NCBI GenBank assembly: GCA_002426495.1
Contig: DIQC01000019.1
Span: 2,698 to 33,267, forward strand
Length of the DNA: 30,570 nucleotides
Reading direction: 5' to 3'
From: Thermacetogenium sp. UBA5472
GTDB taxonomy: Bacteria > Bacillota > DSM-12270 > Thermacetogeniales > Thermacetogeniaceae
Part shown: positions 7,590 to 15,000 of the stretch, one piece after another
Position numbering within the stretch: the stretch's first letter is position 1
Layout: the number at the start of each line of letters is the position of its first letter
Notes under the pieces: model-generated
Databases searched by the model: none
What the model was told of the DNA's origin: nothing
What the model saw: only the letters and a program-made list of their open reading frames with translations
Position numbers and translations under genes: made by a program

Positions 7590-7836
7590 CGTCTACCTCT
7601 ATCAACTCATGAACAGTTCCTTTCCCTGACGCAAGCTGTTCAGTTGATCTATCAATCATTGCAAGGTATTCTGCATTTTTTGCGGCTTTCATCATTGCGT
7701 TGTATTCCTCAAGGCTTATAATAACAACATTTTTCTCATCTTTCCGGGTAACAATTACTGTTTCGCGATCATCGGTAACGCGATCACAATATTCTTTTAA
7801 TTTTTTTCGTATTGTCGAATAATTAACTGCTAACAT
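7582..7836 (-). CDS. yefM: YefM-family antitoxin
   Basis: An 84-residue Phd/YefM antitoxin that neutralises YoeB and represses the operon. The N-terminal dimerisation/DNA-binding fold shows MLAVNYSTIRKKLKEYCDRV, then TVIVTRKDEKNVVIISLEEY, the hallmark of this family. The acidic C-terminal tail (TVHELIEVDDE) is the part expected to wrap the toxin. Start ATG at 7836 with GGGAGG 8 nt upstream. Antitoxin precedes toxin as usual, and a perfect palindrome with TGTACA-type halves covers the promoter. Confidence 0.95.
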   Translation of the reverse strand: MLAVNYSTIRKKLKEYCDRVTDDRETVIVTRKDEKNVVIISLEEYNAMMKAAKNAEYLAMIDRSTEQLASGKGTVHELIEVDDE

Positions 7837-7887
7837 CTAGTTTGCCTCCCTTCAAATATGCGGGACAATATAAAATGACAATATCTT

Positions 7888-7925
7888 GTACAATTTATTG
7901 TACCATTATAGCATATACCCGTCAA
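7888..7925 (-). promoter_or_regulatory. yefM-yoeB promoter with overlapping operator palindrome
   Basis: Minus strand -35 TTGACG (7920-7925), 17-nt spacer, -10 TACAAT (7897-7902). The -10 lies in the palindrome GTACAAT-TT-ATTGTAC (7888-7903). A related ACAA...TTGT pair continues toward the gene. E. coli YefM is known to bind TGTACA-cored palindromes, so autorepression here is a sound inference. Confidence 0.7.
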
Positions 7926-7934
7926 GCGGTTTGA

Positions 7935-8200
7935 TACATTGACAGAAAGCTCGTCTGTACTCTACTGTCCCATTTCTTTTCCTTCAAGTACAATTCGCCC
8001 CCTCAGAGTACCGCTGTAAAAGCGCTGGATCAGTCCATTGATCAGCCGTGTCAGCGTGGTCTTGCCGCACCCGCTGACACCTGTCAGAAAGACGCATTAC
8101 TCTTTTGGAATCTGCAGTGTAATATCATGCAGCCCGGCATTTTCATTTTCCTCATAGGTAAAATTGACATCCTGCATCTTGATGATAGTAACATCACTCC
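7935..8200 (-). pseudogene. Fragment of an ECF-type ABC transporter ATPase (CbiO/EcfA-like)
   Basis: In one minus-strand frame the sequence reads VTIIKMQDVNFTYEENENAG, LHDITLQIPKE, stop, CVFLTGVSGCGKTTLTRLIN, GLIQRFYSGTLRGRIVLEGK, EMGQ, stop, STDELSV. This is the N-terminal third of an ABC ATPase: beta strands, then Walker A GVSGCGKTT, with the GLI..FYSG spacing typical of energy-coupling-factor ATPases. Two in-frame stops (8097-8099 and 7962-7964) and loss of everything after the Q-loop region show it is dead. It stops where the yefM promoter begins, suggesting that the toxin-antitoxin pair inserted into or replaced a transporter operon. Confidence 0.75.
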
Positions 8201-8287
8201 CCAATCACTATGGATACCACGGCCTATCTCCGCCGAAATCTTTATCTTCAGGAGTGTTTTTTGGTCGGCGTTTCTTACCGGAGAACG

Positions 8288-8329
8288 AAAGCTCGGGAAA
8301 CCCTATCTTAAAGGGCTCCCGAGCTTTTT
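8288..8329 (+). terminator. Intrinsic terminator with plus-strand T run
   Basis: Stem AAAGCTCGGG (8288-8297) with CCCGAGCTTT (8318-8327), containing a nested CCCT/AGGG pairing and followed by TTTTT. The T run reads on the plus strand, yet no plus-strand gene lies upstream, so it is an orphan, perhaps left from a lost gene. The rest of 8201-8395 holds no other feature that I can support. Confidence 0.65.
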
Positions 8330-8395
8330 ACTCTTTCCAACTGTCAAAGATAGATTTATTACTTAAAGTTTACCAAATAATTACGTAATGTCAAG

Positions 8396-8719
8396 CTACT
8401 TTGAAACCACATATTTTTCAAGCATATCCTGACCGTCTTTTTCAAGCATCTCCAGCATCCTCAGAGATGGTCCTTGAGGGGTGTTCCTCCCGTGCTCCCA
8501 TGCCTCTACTGTTTTTTTAGATACCCCTAAAATATTTGCAAGAGCTACCTGCGACAGTTTTAAACTTATGCGGATCTTTCTGATTTCTTGGGCCGTATAA
8601 TGAGGCAACGGCGTTATTTTTACTGTGCGTGTCCTAACAGTCCTGACGTTTTTTAGATTGCCTTTCTCATACTCGATAGCCTCTTTAAGCCCTCTGGTAA
8701 TGCTATCGTACACGCTCAT
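8396..8719 (-). CDS. XRE-family helix-turn-helix antitoxin
   Basis: A 107-residue DNA-binding protein with a C-terminal Cro/C1-type helix-turn-helix: TAQEIRKIRISLKLSQVALA followed by NILGVSKKTVEAWEHGRNTP. This matches the HigA/NadS type that partners RelE-like toxins. ATG at 8719 has AGGAAG 8 nt upstream; a GTG at 8728 overlapping the toxin stop is the alternative. Being second in the operon after the toxin is the HigBA order. It most likely binds the palindrome at the operon promoter. Confidence 0.88.
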   Translation of the reverse strand: MSVYDSITRGLKEAIEYEKGNLKNVRTVRTRTVKITPLPHYTAQEIRKIRISLKLSQVALANILGVSKKTVEAWEHGRNTPQGPSLRMLEMLEKDGQDMLEKYVVSK

Positions 8720-8724
8720 TGTAA

Positions 8725-9075
8725 TCACTTCCTTTTACTTGTTTTTAATTCCCTCTCTAACATCTTTACTAACCTCTTGATCTCTGTTTTTTCGCTTTCA
8801 GTTAAATCAATTTTCTCATTTTTAGGATATGCGCTGATTAAATATATTTTTTTGTAGCTGGCAAAATCGACGTATATTACCCTTGCGCCGCCTCTCTTGC
8901 CTTTCCCTTGGGCACCCCAGCGGATTTTTCCTAACCCGCCTGTGCCGGGGGCAATATAGCCGCTCTCAGGATGCAGGCATAGATAGTGTTGAAGGTCTCT
9001 CAATTCATCGTCATCTAGACCCATTTTGCTCCAACACTTTTCAAACTCAGGTAAAATTATAAATTCACGTTGCAA
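8725..9075 (-). CDS. RelE/ParE-superfamily (HigB-like) toxin
   Basis: A toxin of about 116 residues, probably an mRNA endonuclease. It opens QREFIILPEFEKCWSKMGLD, followed by DLQHYLCLHPESGYIAPGTG, GGLGKIRWGAQGKGKRGGAR, VIYVDFASYKKIYLISAYPK and KIDLTESEKTEIKRLVK, the usual pattern of RelE proteins encoded before an XRE antitoxin. I prefer TTG at 9075, which has AAGAAGG 7 nt upstream; an ATG at 9099 would lie only about 12 nt from the predicted transcription start, inside the operator arm, and lacks a ribosome site. The stop overlaps the antitoxin region. Confidence 0.88.
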   Translation of the reverse strand: MQREFIILPEFEKCWSKMGLDDDELRDLQHYLCLHPESGYIAPGTGGLGKIRWGAQGKGKRGGARVIYVDFASYKKIYLISAYPKNEKIDLTESEKTEIKRLVKMLERELKTSKRK

Positions 9076-9101
9076 CGGAACACCTTCTTTAGATAGCATA
9101 C

Positions 9102-9146
9102 CCTACTGGATGGGATTATTATACCCTATCCAGTAGGACTTTGCAA
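9102..9146 (-). promoter_or_regulatory. Promoter and operator of the RelE-XRE operon
   Basis: Minus strand -35 TTGCAA (9141-9146), 17-nt spacer, -10 TATAAT (9118-9123). An inverted repeat CCTACTGGAT (9102-9111) / ATCCAGTAGG (9128-9137) sits symmetrically around the -10, and two further bases extend each arm imperfectly. This is a textbook autorepression layout. The region 9147-9295 shows nothing else that I can support. Confidence 0.75.
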
Positions 9147-9295
9147 CATCAATTTTTAAAATTAGCTTTAAAATATGGATGTTCTTCTAAGTATGTTTTA
9201 ATAATCATTGAGGGCATATTGGTTTACCCGGAAGCTAGATGATTCATAACTCATTCCCCCCTACCTGCACCTATGCCCAATTGCCCCAATGATCA

Positions 9296-9318
9296 TGAAA
9301 TAATAAAAGTCCTGCGGT
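9296..9318. repeat. Direct repeat, right copy, bracketing the accessory island
   Basis: TGAAATAATAAAAGTCCTGC plus GGT, one mismatch from 6221-6243. Here it forms the T-rich tail and one arm of the terminator after the DUF2007 gene. Confidence 0.75.
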
Positions 9319-9336
9319 CATTGATGCTGCCGCAGG
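9311..9336 (-). terminator. Terminator after the DUF2007 gene
   Basis: Perfect stem CCTGCGG (9311-9317) / CCGCAGG (9330-9336); on the minus strand it is followed by ACTTTTATTATTTC. It probably ends the dnaE-mtrB-DUF2007 transcript. Confidence 0.7.
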
Positions 9337-9365
9337 TACTATTTTGAACAGTGTATCTCTCAGGA

Positions 9366-9566
9366 TCAGGTTGCAATCGCACTGGCTAAAATCTCGTGTG
9401 CATCCTCTACTTCTAATTCCGGCACTAAAATCTCTACAGACCCCCCGTCTCCCGCATGAGAAATACCGATAGAACGAAGTGTAACCATCATCCCCTCAGA
9501 TATCAGTACCTCTTTCAGAAACTTAGCGCGCATCATGTTCGACGCAATATAGACAACCGTCCACAT
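9366..9566 (-). CDS. DUF2007-family small protein (putative signal-transducing protein)
   Basis: A 66-residue protein with the pattern of DUF2007: WTVVYIASNMMRAKFLKEVL, then SEGMMVTLRSIG, GDGGSVEILVPELEVEDAHE and ILASAI. The fold is a small alpha/beta domain related to P-II-like signal proteins; no activity is established that I know of. Start ATG at 9566 follows GGAGGGGG at 10 nt. It is the last gene before the terminator downstream of mtrB. Function is not assigned beyond the family. Confidence 0.75.
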   Translation of the reverse strand: MWTVVYIASNMMRAKFLKEVLISEGMMVTLRSIGISHAGDGGSVEILVPELEVEDAHEILASAIAT

Positions 9567-9652
9567 GAATTTTGGTCCCCCCCTCCAAAATTCTTGCGAT
9601 TCTTGCGGATGATCAATTCGACTAACCGCCTATATACTCCTTCTTTTTATTC

Positions 9653-9694
9653 TGACACAGGAGAACCGTCAGACTGTGTCATCCCCCTGTGTCA
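9653..9694. repeat. Compound GGGACGGTTCT palindromic element at the mtrB 3' end
   Basis: A full element with arms TGACACAG / CTGTGTCA spans 9653-9681 (core on the minus strand, GACGGTTCTCC). A second partial copy, minus-strand TGACACAGGGGGA, occupies 9682-9694. The first three bases of that partial copy are the mtrB stop codon. Confidence 0.75.
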
Positions 9695-9919
9695 CATAGT
9701 ATCAATTGTGCCGTGTTTGGTAAAGACAGTAGCTCTGCCGCGTATCTTGATCGCTGATGTGTCTTCGGTAAACTGAGCGATCATCACTTCACCCTGATCC
9801 AACTTCTCTGTATGATGAAACTTGGTATCCTTCCCCCGTGTCAGGCCGATAATAGTTACCCCATTTTCCAGAGCCTTGATCACTATATGCTCAGCCTGCA
9901 CCACATTACTATCATTCAT
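9692..9919 (-). CDS. mtrB: Tryptophan RNA-binding attenuation protein (TRAP)
   Basis: A 75-residue subunit of the 11-mer TRAP ring, which binds tryptophan and then GAG/UAG repeats in trp leader RNAs to cause termination or block translation. The family signature is nearly intact: GVTIIGLTRGKDTKFHHTEK, LDQGEVMIAQFTEDTSAIKI, RG. The tryptophan-contacting Thr/Gln/Thr/Ser positions and the RNA-contacting lysines and arginine (K39, K58, R60; equivalent to K37, K56, R58 in B. subtilis) are present. ATG at 9919 has AAGGAGG 8 nt upstream; length equals that of B. subtilis. It lies 47 nt after dnaE. No trp gene or run of GAG/UAG triplets is seen in this window, and no anti-TRAP or mtrA is adjacent. 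The stop codon comes from an inserted palindromic repeat. Confidence 0.96.
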   Translation of the reverse strand: MNDSNVVQAEHIVIKALENGVTIIGLTRGKDTKFHHTEKLDQGEVMIAQFTEDTSAIKIRGRATVFTKHGTIDTM

Positions 9920-9966
9920 ATGACAAACCTCCTTACTGTTTCCAACGACCAACCACTAACCACCAT

Positions 9967-12900
9967 TCAAGCAGGTTTTTCTTGTAATATTTTAGATACC
10001 ATTTCTGAATCTTTTTTAAGATAGTAGCATGACCCCGGCCCACATAATTCCTCAACATGATAGATCAGTTCAGACACTTTATCCACTCCAAAAGCGGAAC
10101 CGGCCTGGATCAATGTTCTCTCTTGGACGAAATATAATAAAATTGGATTAACCCCCTGGTATTGGGTAAGCAGCACCCGCAGTTTTTCCAGCACCTCAGG
10201 GGTTACTGCATATGGATTGATTCTAATGTAAAGATAACACTCAGGTTCCACAGGCATCAACTCCAAAGATTTTACACTCTCTCCAAAGATGCGGTAGGAA
10301 TCATCCTGCACACATAGACGCCCCTCTACCATAACTAGAACATCCTCCCTCAAAAAGGAGATCTCTTCAGGATTACTGGGTGGGAAAAAGATGACATCAA
10401 CATTTCCCTCTTTATCTTCTACTGTTAAATAGATTACCCCTTTACCCTTCCTAGTAGTACCCCGTTTGCAAGCAGTAACAATGCCCCCTATTTTGACCCT
10501 TTCCCGGTCCCGATATCCACTCAGCTTCGCGATGCTGCTTTTTGTCTTGCGGGCAAGGAGCTTCTCATGGCCATCCAGGGGATGTCCGCTGACATAGAAG
10601 CCAAGAGTCTCCTTCTCCTTGGCTAGCAGTTCACGCTTTCGGAATTCATCTATTGCCGGAAACTCGCACTGCTCCTGCTGCTGTTGTGGTTCCTGCATCA
10701 TCTCCAACAGTGATACCTGGCCGGCCAGCTGAGATTCTTTATCCTTTTTGTCTGCCTGGACACTTTCCATGCACTGATCAAGCACAGCTATCAATTGAGA
10801 CCTAAAAGCCCCCAATGAATCAAATGCCCCGCAGAGGATCAAGCTCTCTATAACCCGCTTATTTACCTGGTGCAGATCCACCCTTCTACAAAAATCATCT
10901 AGAGAAACGAAGGCCCCTCCTTCTTTTCTGGCAGTGATGATCGACTGGACAGCACCCTCACCCACATTTTTAACACCAGCCAACCCAAACCGGATATGCT
11001 TGTCTCCCACAACTGTGAAGTTCTCCAGAGACTCATTCACATCAGGTGGATAAATCTCGATCTCCAGCCTTTTGCACTCCTGAGTATAATAAGCAACCTT
11101 ATCTGAGTTGTTTCGAATACTGGTCAGCATAGCGGCCATAAAGGCAACAGGGTAATGAGCCTTCAAATAGGCTGTCTGATAAGCAATAAGGGCATAAGCA
11201 GCAGAATGGCTTTTATTAAAACCATAGCCTGCAAAGTGCTCCATCAGTTCAAAGATCTCTGCTGCTTTTCGCTTATTCACACCGCGCTCTTGGGCACCCT
11301 GAAGAAATTTCTCTTTCATAGCTAACAAGACTTCCGGTTTTTTCTTTCCCATTGCTTTGCGCAGGGAATCAGCCTCAGCCATGGAGAAGCCTGCTAGCTC
11401 AGAGGAAATCTGCATTACCTGTTCTTGATAAAGAATTACTCCATAAGTTTCTTTCAAAATAGGTTCCAGTACAGGGTGGAGATATTGTACTTTTGTCTGA
11501 CCGACCCTTCTGCTGATATAGTCTTCTATCATGCCACTCCCTATTGGACCAGGGCGATACAGAGCATTTAAAGCGATCAGGTCTTCCAGACGCTCCGGAT
11601 GCATATTCTTTAAGATATGACGCATCCCTGTACTTTCCAACTGAAATACTCCACTTGTTTCCCCGGAGGCTAAAAGTTCATAGGTTTTTGGATCATCCAG
11701 AGGGAATTGCTCAGGATCAAGCCGTTCATGATACTGAGACTCGATATTCTGCAAGCAATCTTCGATGACAGTCAGTGTACGCAGCCCCAGGAAATCCATT
11801 TTTAATAGGCCGATCTCCTCGACAGTCTCTTTGGGAAACTGCGTCATCACCGCATCTCCATTCTTCTGCAGGGGCACAAGATTCTGCAGAGGCTCGCTGG
11901 AAATTACGATCCCCGCCGCATGTTTCGATGCATGCCGCGGCATTCCTTCGATCCCCTGAGCAAGATCCAGCAACTGCTTCACCTCCGGATCACTGTTATA
12001 CAGCTGCTTGATTTCCGGAGTCTGCAGAGCCTCCTCCAGAGTAACCCCCAGCTCTTCTGGAACGAGTTTGGCAATACGGTCAACCTCAGATAAGGGCAGA
12101 TCCATAACCCGCCCCACATCCCTGATCGCTCCCTTGGCCAGCATAGTGCCAAAGGTAATGATCTGTGCCACATGATCAGCACCATATTTGGAGACAACAT
12201 AATCTATAACTTCCTCACGGCGCTCATAACAGAAATCGATATCTATATCTGGCATGCTGACCCGTTCAGGATTGAGAAAACGCTCAAAGAGAAGCCCGTA
12301 TTGTAAGGGATCAATGTTAGTGATCTCCAGACAATAGGCGACCAATGAACCGGCCGCCGAACCCCGACCAGGACCCACAGGAATTCCTTGGGCACGAGCC
12401 CAGCTTACAAAATCCTCGACAATCAAAAAATAGCCGGAAAACCCCGTCTGCTGAATGATCTGTAATTCATGAGCTAGCCGCTCTTCTGCCTCTTGAGACA
12501 CTCCCTGGGGATAACGCCCCGAGAGCCGCTCCCTACACAGCTTATGAAGATAAGAATCCAGATTATAACCCTCAGGCACCTGATATTCTGGAAGGTGCAT
12601 CTGATTAAAATCGAAATCCACATGGCAGCGGTCGGCGATCTCCCTGGTTCTCCTCAAAGCATCCAGATCATCAGGAAAAAGGGAAGCCATCTCCTGGGGT
12701 GATTTTATGTAATACTCCTGCCCATTAAAGCGCATACGGTTTTCGTCCTGCAGGGTTTTTCCAGTCTGAATACAGAGCAGAACATCATGGATATGCGCAT
12801 CTTCTCTGCGCAAATAGTGAGCATCGTTGGTGACAACCAGAGGTATTCCCGTCTCCTGTGAGAGCCTATGCAGCGCCTCATTGACCACCCGTTGGTCTGG

Positions 12901-13443
12901 TAGGTGGTGATCCATCATCTCCAGAAAGTAGTTATCTTTGCCAAAGATCTCCCTGTACTCACAGGCTGTCTCCTTCGCTTTTTCATAATCACCATTAAGG
13001 ATCATCCTGGGAATCTCACCTGCCAGACAGGCACTCAACGCTATAATCCCTTCATTATGCTGCATTAAAAGCTCTTTATCCACTCTGGGTTTATAGTAAA
13101 AACCATCCAGAAAGGCCTGGGATACAATAGAAACCAGATTCTTATACCCTTGATTATTTTCAGCAAGCAGCACCAGGTGAGGAAGGGTATCATCAATATG
13201 GGCCTCTTTGTCAAAACGGGTGCGCGGCGCCATATATACTTCACACCCAAGCACCGGATTAATGCCGGCCTTTTTTGCCAGTTTATAAAAGTCTACAACA
13301 CCGTACATGACACCATGATCAGTAAGTGCTATAGAAGGCATTTCATATTCAACTGCCTTCTGTATCAGATCTTTCAGTCGAGACGCCCCATCAAGAAGGC
13401 TATATTCACTGTGTACATGAAGGTGAACAAAATCAGCCGTCAT
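9967..13443 (-). CDS. dnaE: DNA polymerase III alpha subunit, DnaE type
   Basis: A replicative polymerase of 1158 residues. An N-terminal PHP domain opens FVHLHVHSEYSLLDGASRLK with intact metal-binding histidines. The polymerase core carries VGPGRGSAAGSLVAYCLEIT and the catalytic MPDIDIDF aspartates at about 396-402, VILYQEQVMQIS, and FNKSHSAAYALIAYQTAYLK. A helix-hairpin-helix and an OB fold follow (VKIGGIVTACKRGTTRKGKG). I start it at ATG 13443 (MTADFVHLHV), with GGAG 11 nt upstream; an 8-codon TTG extension lacks a ribosome site. In low-GC Firmicutes this type extends primers while PolC does the bulk synthesis. It follows ilvC by 75 nt and precedes mtrB. Confidence 0.97.
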   Translation of the reverse strand: MTADFVHLHVHSEYSLLDGASRLKDLIQKAVEYEMPSIALTDHGVMYGVVDFYKLAKKAGINPVLGCEVYMAPRTRFDKEAHIDDTLPHLVLLAENNQGYKNLVSIVSQAFLDGFYYKPRVDKELLMQHNEGIIALSACLAGEIPRMILNGDYEKAKETACEYREIFGKDNYFLEMMDHHLPDQRVVNEALHRLSQETGIPLVVTNDAHYLRREDAHIHDVLLCIQTGKTLQDENRMRFNGQEYYIKSPQEMASLFPDDLDALRRTREIADRCHVDFDFNQMHLPEYQVPEGYNLDSYLHKLCRERLSGRYPQGVSQEAEERLAHELQIIQQTGFSGYFLIVEDFVSWARAQGIPVGPGRGSAAGSLVAYCLEITNIDPLQYGLLFERFLNPERVSMPDIDIDFCYERREEVIDYVVSKYGADHVAQIITFGTMLAKGAIRDVGRVMDLPLSEVDRIAKLVPEELGVTLEEALQTPEIKQLYNSDPEVKQLLDLAQGIEGMPRHASKHAAGIVISSEPLQNLVPLQKNGDAVMTQFPKETVEEIGLLKMDFLGLRTLTVIEDCLQNIESQYHERLDPEQFPLDDPKTYELLASGETSGVFQLESTGMRHILKNMHPERLEDLIALNALYRPGPIGSGMIEDYISRRVGQTKVQYLHPVLEPILKETYGVILYQEQVMQISSELAGFSMAEADSLRKAMGKKKPEVLLAMKEKFLQGAQERGVNKRKAAEIFELMEHFAGYGFNKSHSAAYALIAYQTAYLKAHYPVAFMAAMLTSIRNNSDKVAYYTQECKRLEIEIYPPDVNESLENFTVVGDKHIRFGLAGVKNVGEGAVQSIITARKEGGAFVSLDDFCRRVDLHQVNKRVIESLILCGAFDSLGAFRSQLIAVLDQCMESVQADKKDKESQLAGQVSLLEMMQEPQQQQEQCEFPAIDEFRKRELLAKEKETLGFYVSGHPLDGHEKLLARKTKSSIAKLSGYRDRERVKIGGIVTACKRGTTRKGKGVIYLTVEDKEGNVDVIFFPPSNPEEISFLREDVLVMVEGRLCVQDDSYRIFGESVKSLELMPVEPECYLYIRINPYAVTPEVLEKLRVLLTQYQGVNPILLYFVQERTLIQAGSAFGVDKVSELIYHVEELCGPGSCYYLKKDSEMVSKILQEKPA

Positions 13444-13518
13444 CCCTAGAATCGCTCCATTCAACAAAATAATAGACAGGCTAAGTTACGAAAACAAGTT
13501 CAAGGAAGCTCGATTGTT

Positions 13519-14514
13519 CTATTCACTTTTCTTAAGCCAGGGCATCATCGCCCGCAGTTTTTTACCAACAACCTCGATCAAATGATTTGCTTCTTTCTTC
13601 TGAATGGCGTTGAACACAGGGCGTCCCACCTGATTCTCCAGCAGCCACTCCTTGGCGAAACTTCCATCCTGAATTTCCTCTAAGATGTACTTCATTTCCT
13701 CACGAGTCTCATCGGTAATGATCCTCTTACCCCTTGTAATATCGCCGTACTCAGCTGTGTAGCTGATGGAATTTCTCATCCAGCTGATGCCGCCTTCATA
13801 CATCAAGTCTACGATGAGCTTTAACTCATGCATACACTCAAAATAAGCTATCTCCGGCTGGTAACCTGCTTCAACCAGAGTATCAAACCCTGCCCTAACT
13901 AATTCTGTAACACCACCACAGAGAACAACCTGCTCACCGAAGAGGTCTGTTTCAGTTTCCTCCTCAAAAGTGGTTTCGATGACACCTGCTCTGGTAGAGC
14001 CGATCCCTTTGGCATATGCTAAAGCTGTGTTGAGTGCATTCCCTGTGTGATCCTGGTGTATTGCCACAAGAGAAGGAACCCCGGCTCCTTGTTCATACAT
14101 GCGCCTTACCAAATGGCCCGGGCTCTTGGGAGCAATCATGAAGACATCCACATCCTGTGGAGGATTGATCTGTCCGAAGTGAATATTAAACCCGTGAGAA
14201 AACATGAGCGCTTTTCCTGCCTTCATATAAGGAGCGATGTCCTGGCGATAAACACCAGCCTGCAATTCATCAGGGATCAGAAGCTGGATAATATCTGACA
14301 GCTCAGCAGCTTCAGCAGCCCTTAACGGCTCAAAACCATCAGCTGCAGCCCTTTTCCAATTCTCGCTATCAGGCACATCCGCAACAAGTACCTTTACCCC
14401 ACTCTCTTTTAAGTTAAGCGCCTGTGCATGCCCCTGGCTCCCGTAACCAATCACTGCAACTGTTTTCCCATCCAGATACTTTAGATCTGCGTCCTGATCA
14501 TAATAAGCTTTCAT
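13519..14514 (-). CDS. ilvC: Ketol-acid reductoisomerase (class I)
   Basis: Second step of valine, leucine and isoleucine synthesis: acyloin isomerisation and NAD(P)H reduction with Mg2+. The 331-residue length is class I. The Rossmann motif is VAVIGYGSQGHAQALNLKES; the catalytic Lys-Pro region is MIAPKSPGHLVRRMYEQGAG; the metal-binding glutamates are in TTFEEETETDLFGEQVVLCGG and FECMHELKLIVDLMYEGG. ATG at 14514 has GGGAG 8 nt upstream; a longer frame to 14532 would bury that site. The cofactor loop reads VADVPDSENWKRAA, with acidic residues where NADPH-preferring enzymes usually have basic or hydroxyl side chains. No other ilv or leu gene is adjacent, so the gene is detached from the usual operon. 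Confidence 0.97.
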   Translation of the reverse strand: MKAYYDQDADLKYLDGKTVAVIGYGSQGHAQALNLKESGVKVLVADVPDSENWKRAAADGFEPLRAAEAAELSDIIQLLIPDELQAGVYRQDIAPYMKAGKALMFSHGFNIHFGQINPPQDVDVFMIAPKSPGHLVRRMYEQGAGVPSLVAIHQDHTGNALNTALAYAKGIGSTRAGVIETTFEEETETDLFGEQVVLCGGVTELVRAGFDTLVEAGYQPEIAYFECMHELKLIVDLMYEGGISWMRNSISYTAEYGDITRGKRIITDETREEMKYILEEIQDGSFAKEWLLENQVGRPVFNAIQKKEANHLIEVVGKKLRAMMPWLKKSE

Positions 14515-14587
14515 AATCAAATCTCCCTTCAATTTTCGGTTTCTCTATATGATACCACCTTTTTATATATTAACCACAAAAAATCGT

Positions 14588-14755
14588 AAACACAGGGGGA
14601 CGGGTGAGTCAGGGGGACGGGGGCTTTGACTCATTTTTCTCGAGGTTTATACTTGCGGTTGGGGACGGTTATTACAGTACGAACCGAAAGTAACACAAGG
14701 GGACAGCTGGACAGCTCAACTGTCCCCTTGTGTCTGATCCCTTGTGTCAGTTAAG
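14588..14755. repeat. Cluster of GGGGACGG-core palindromic elements upstream of ilvC
   Basis: Partial copy at 14588-14603; full copy 14605-14633 with arms TGAGTCA / TGACTCA around GGGGGACGGGGGCTT; core alone GGGGACGGTT at 14661-14670; and 14693-14733 with a perfect 14-bp stem ACACAAGGGGACAG / CTGTCCCCTTGTGT, followed by another CTTGTGTCA end. Apart from the promoter and leader described next, the gap 14515-15000 contains no gene. Confidence 0.75.
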
Positions 14756-14865
14756 CATGAAGGAGCATAGCAGAGGATATGGGGGAATTACTGCATAATA
14801 GTACTGTAAGAAAATTCATGGTAAATACTTCTATTCGTATCGTATCTTAGAGCAGCGTACCGTAT

Positions 14866-14894
14866 TTGAGCATCGACTGCCTTTTTATTATAAT
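14866..14894 (+). promoter_or_regulatory. Promoter of ablA-ablB
   Basis: TTGAGC (14866-14871), 17-nt spacer, perfect TATAAT (14889-14894). Initiation near 14901 would give a leader of about 100 nt. Confidence 0.65.
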
Positions 14895-14921
14895 AATCAC
14901 TGACAACCCCAATCAGTTTCC

Positions 14922-14983
14922 AAAGATGGCTGTAAATAACAGGCATCTTTACTGTAAAGCCCATCTACCATATAAATGGGTTT
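14922..14983 (+). promoter_or_regulatory. Structured 5' leader of ablA with alternative hairpins
   Basis: Hairpin 1 pairs AAAGATG with CATCTTT (14922-14950), inner CTGT/ACAG. Hairpin 3 pairs CCCAT with ATGGG (14960-14980), extended by AAA/TTT and followed by a T-rich stretch. AGATGG in hairpin 1 can also pair with CCATCT, linking the two. It matches no riboswitch class that I recognise, including lysine. Confidence 0.4.
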
Positions 14984-15000
14984 ATTAATATTTTACGGAG

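Noticed and set aside
8127..8388. Two plus-strand open frames of 74-79 codons
   Set aside because: They are antisense to the ABC ATPase fragment and run through the terminator hairpin.
6462..13511. Shared TCAAGGAAGCTC near the ends of the HAD gene and ilvC
   Set aside because: Only 12 bp, different contexts, no other copies noticed; probably chance.
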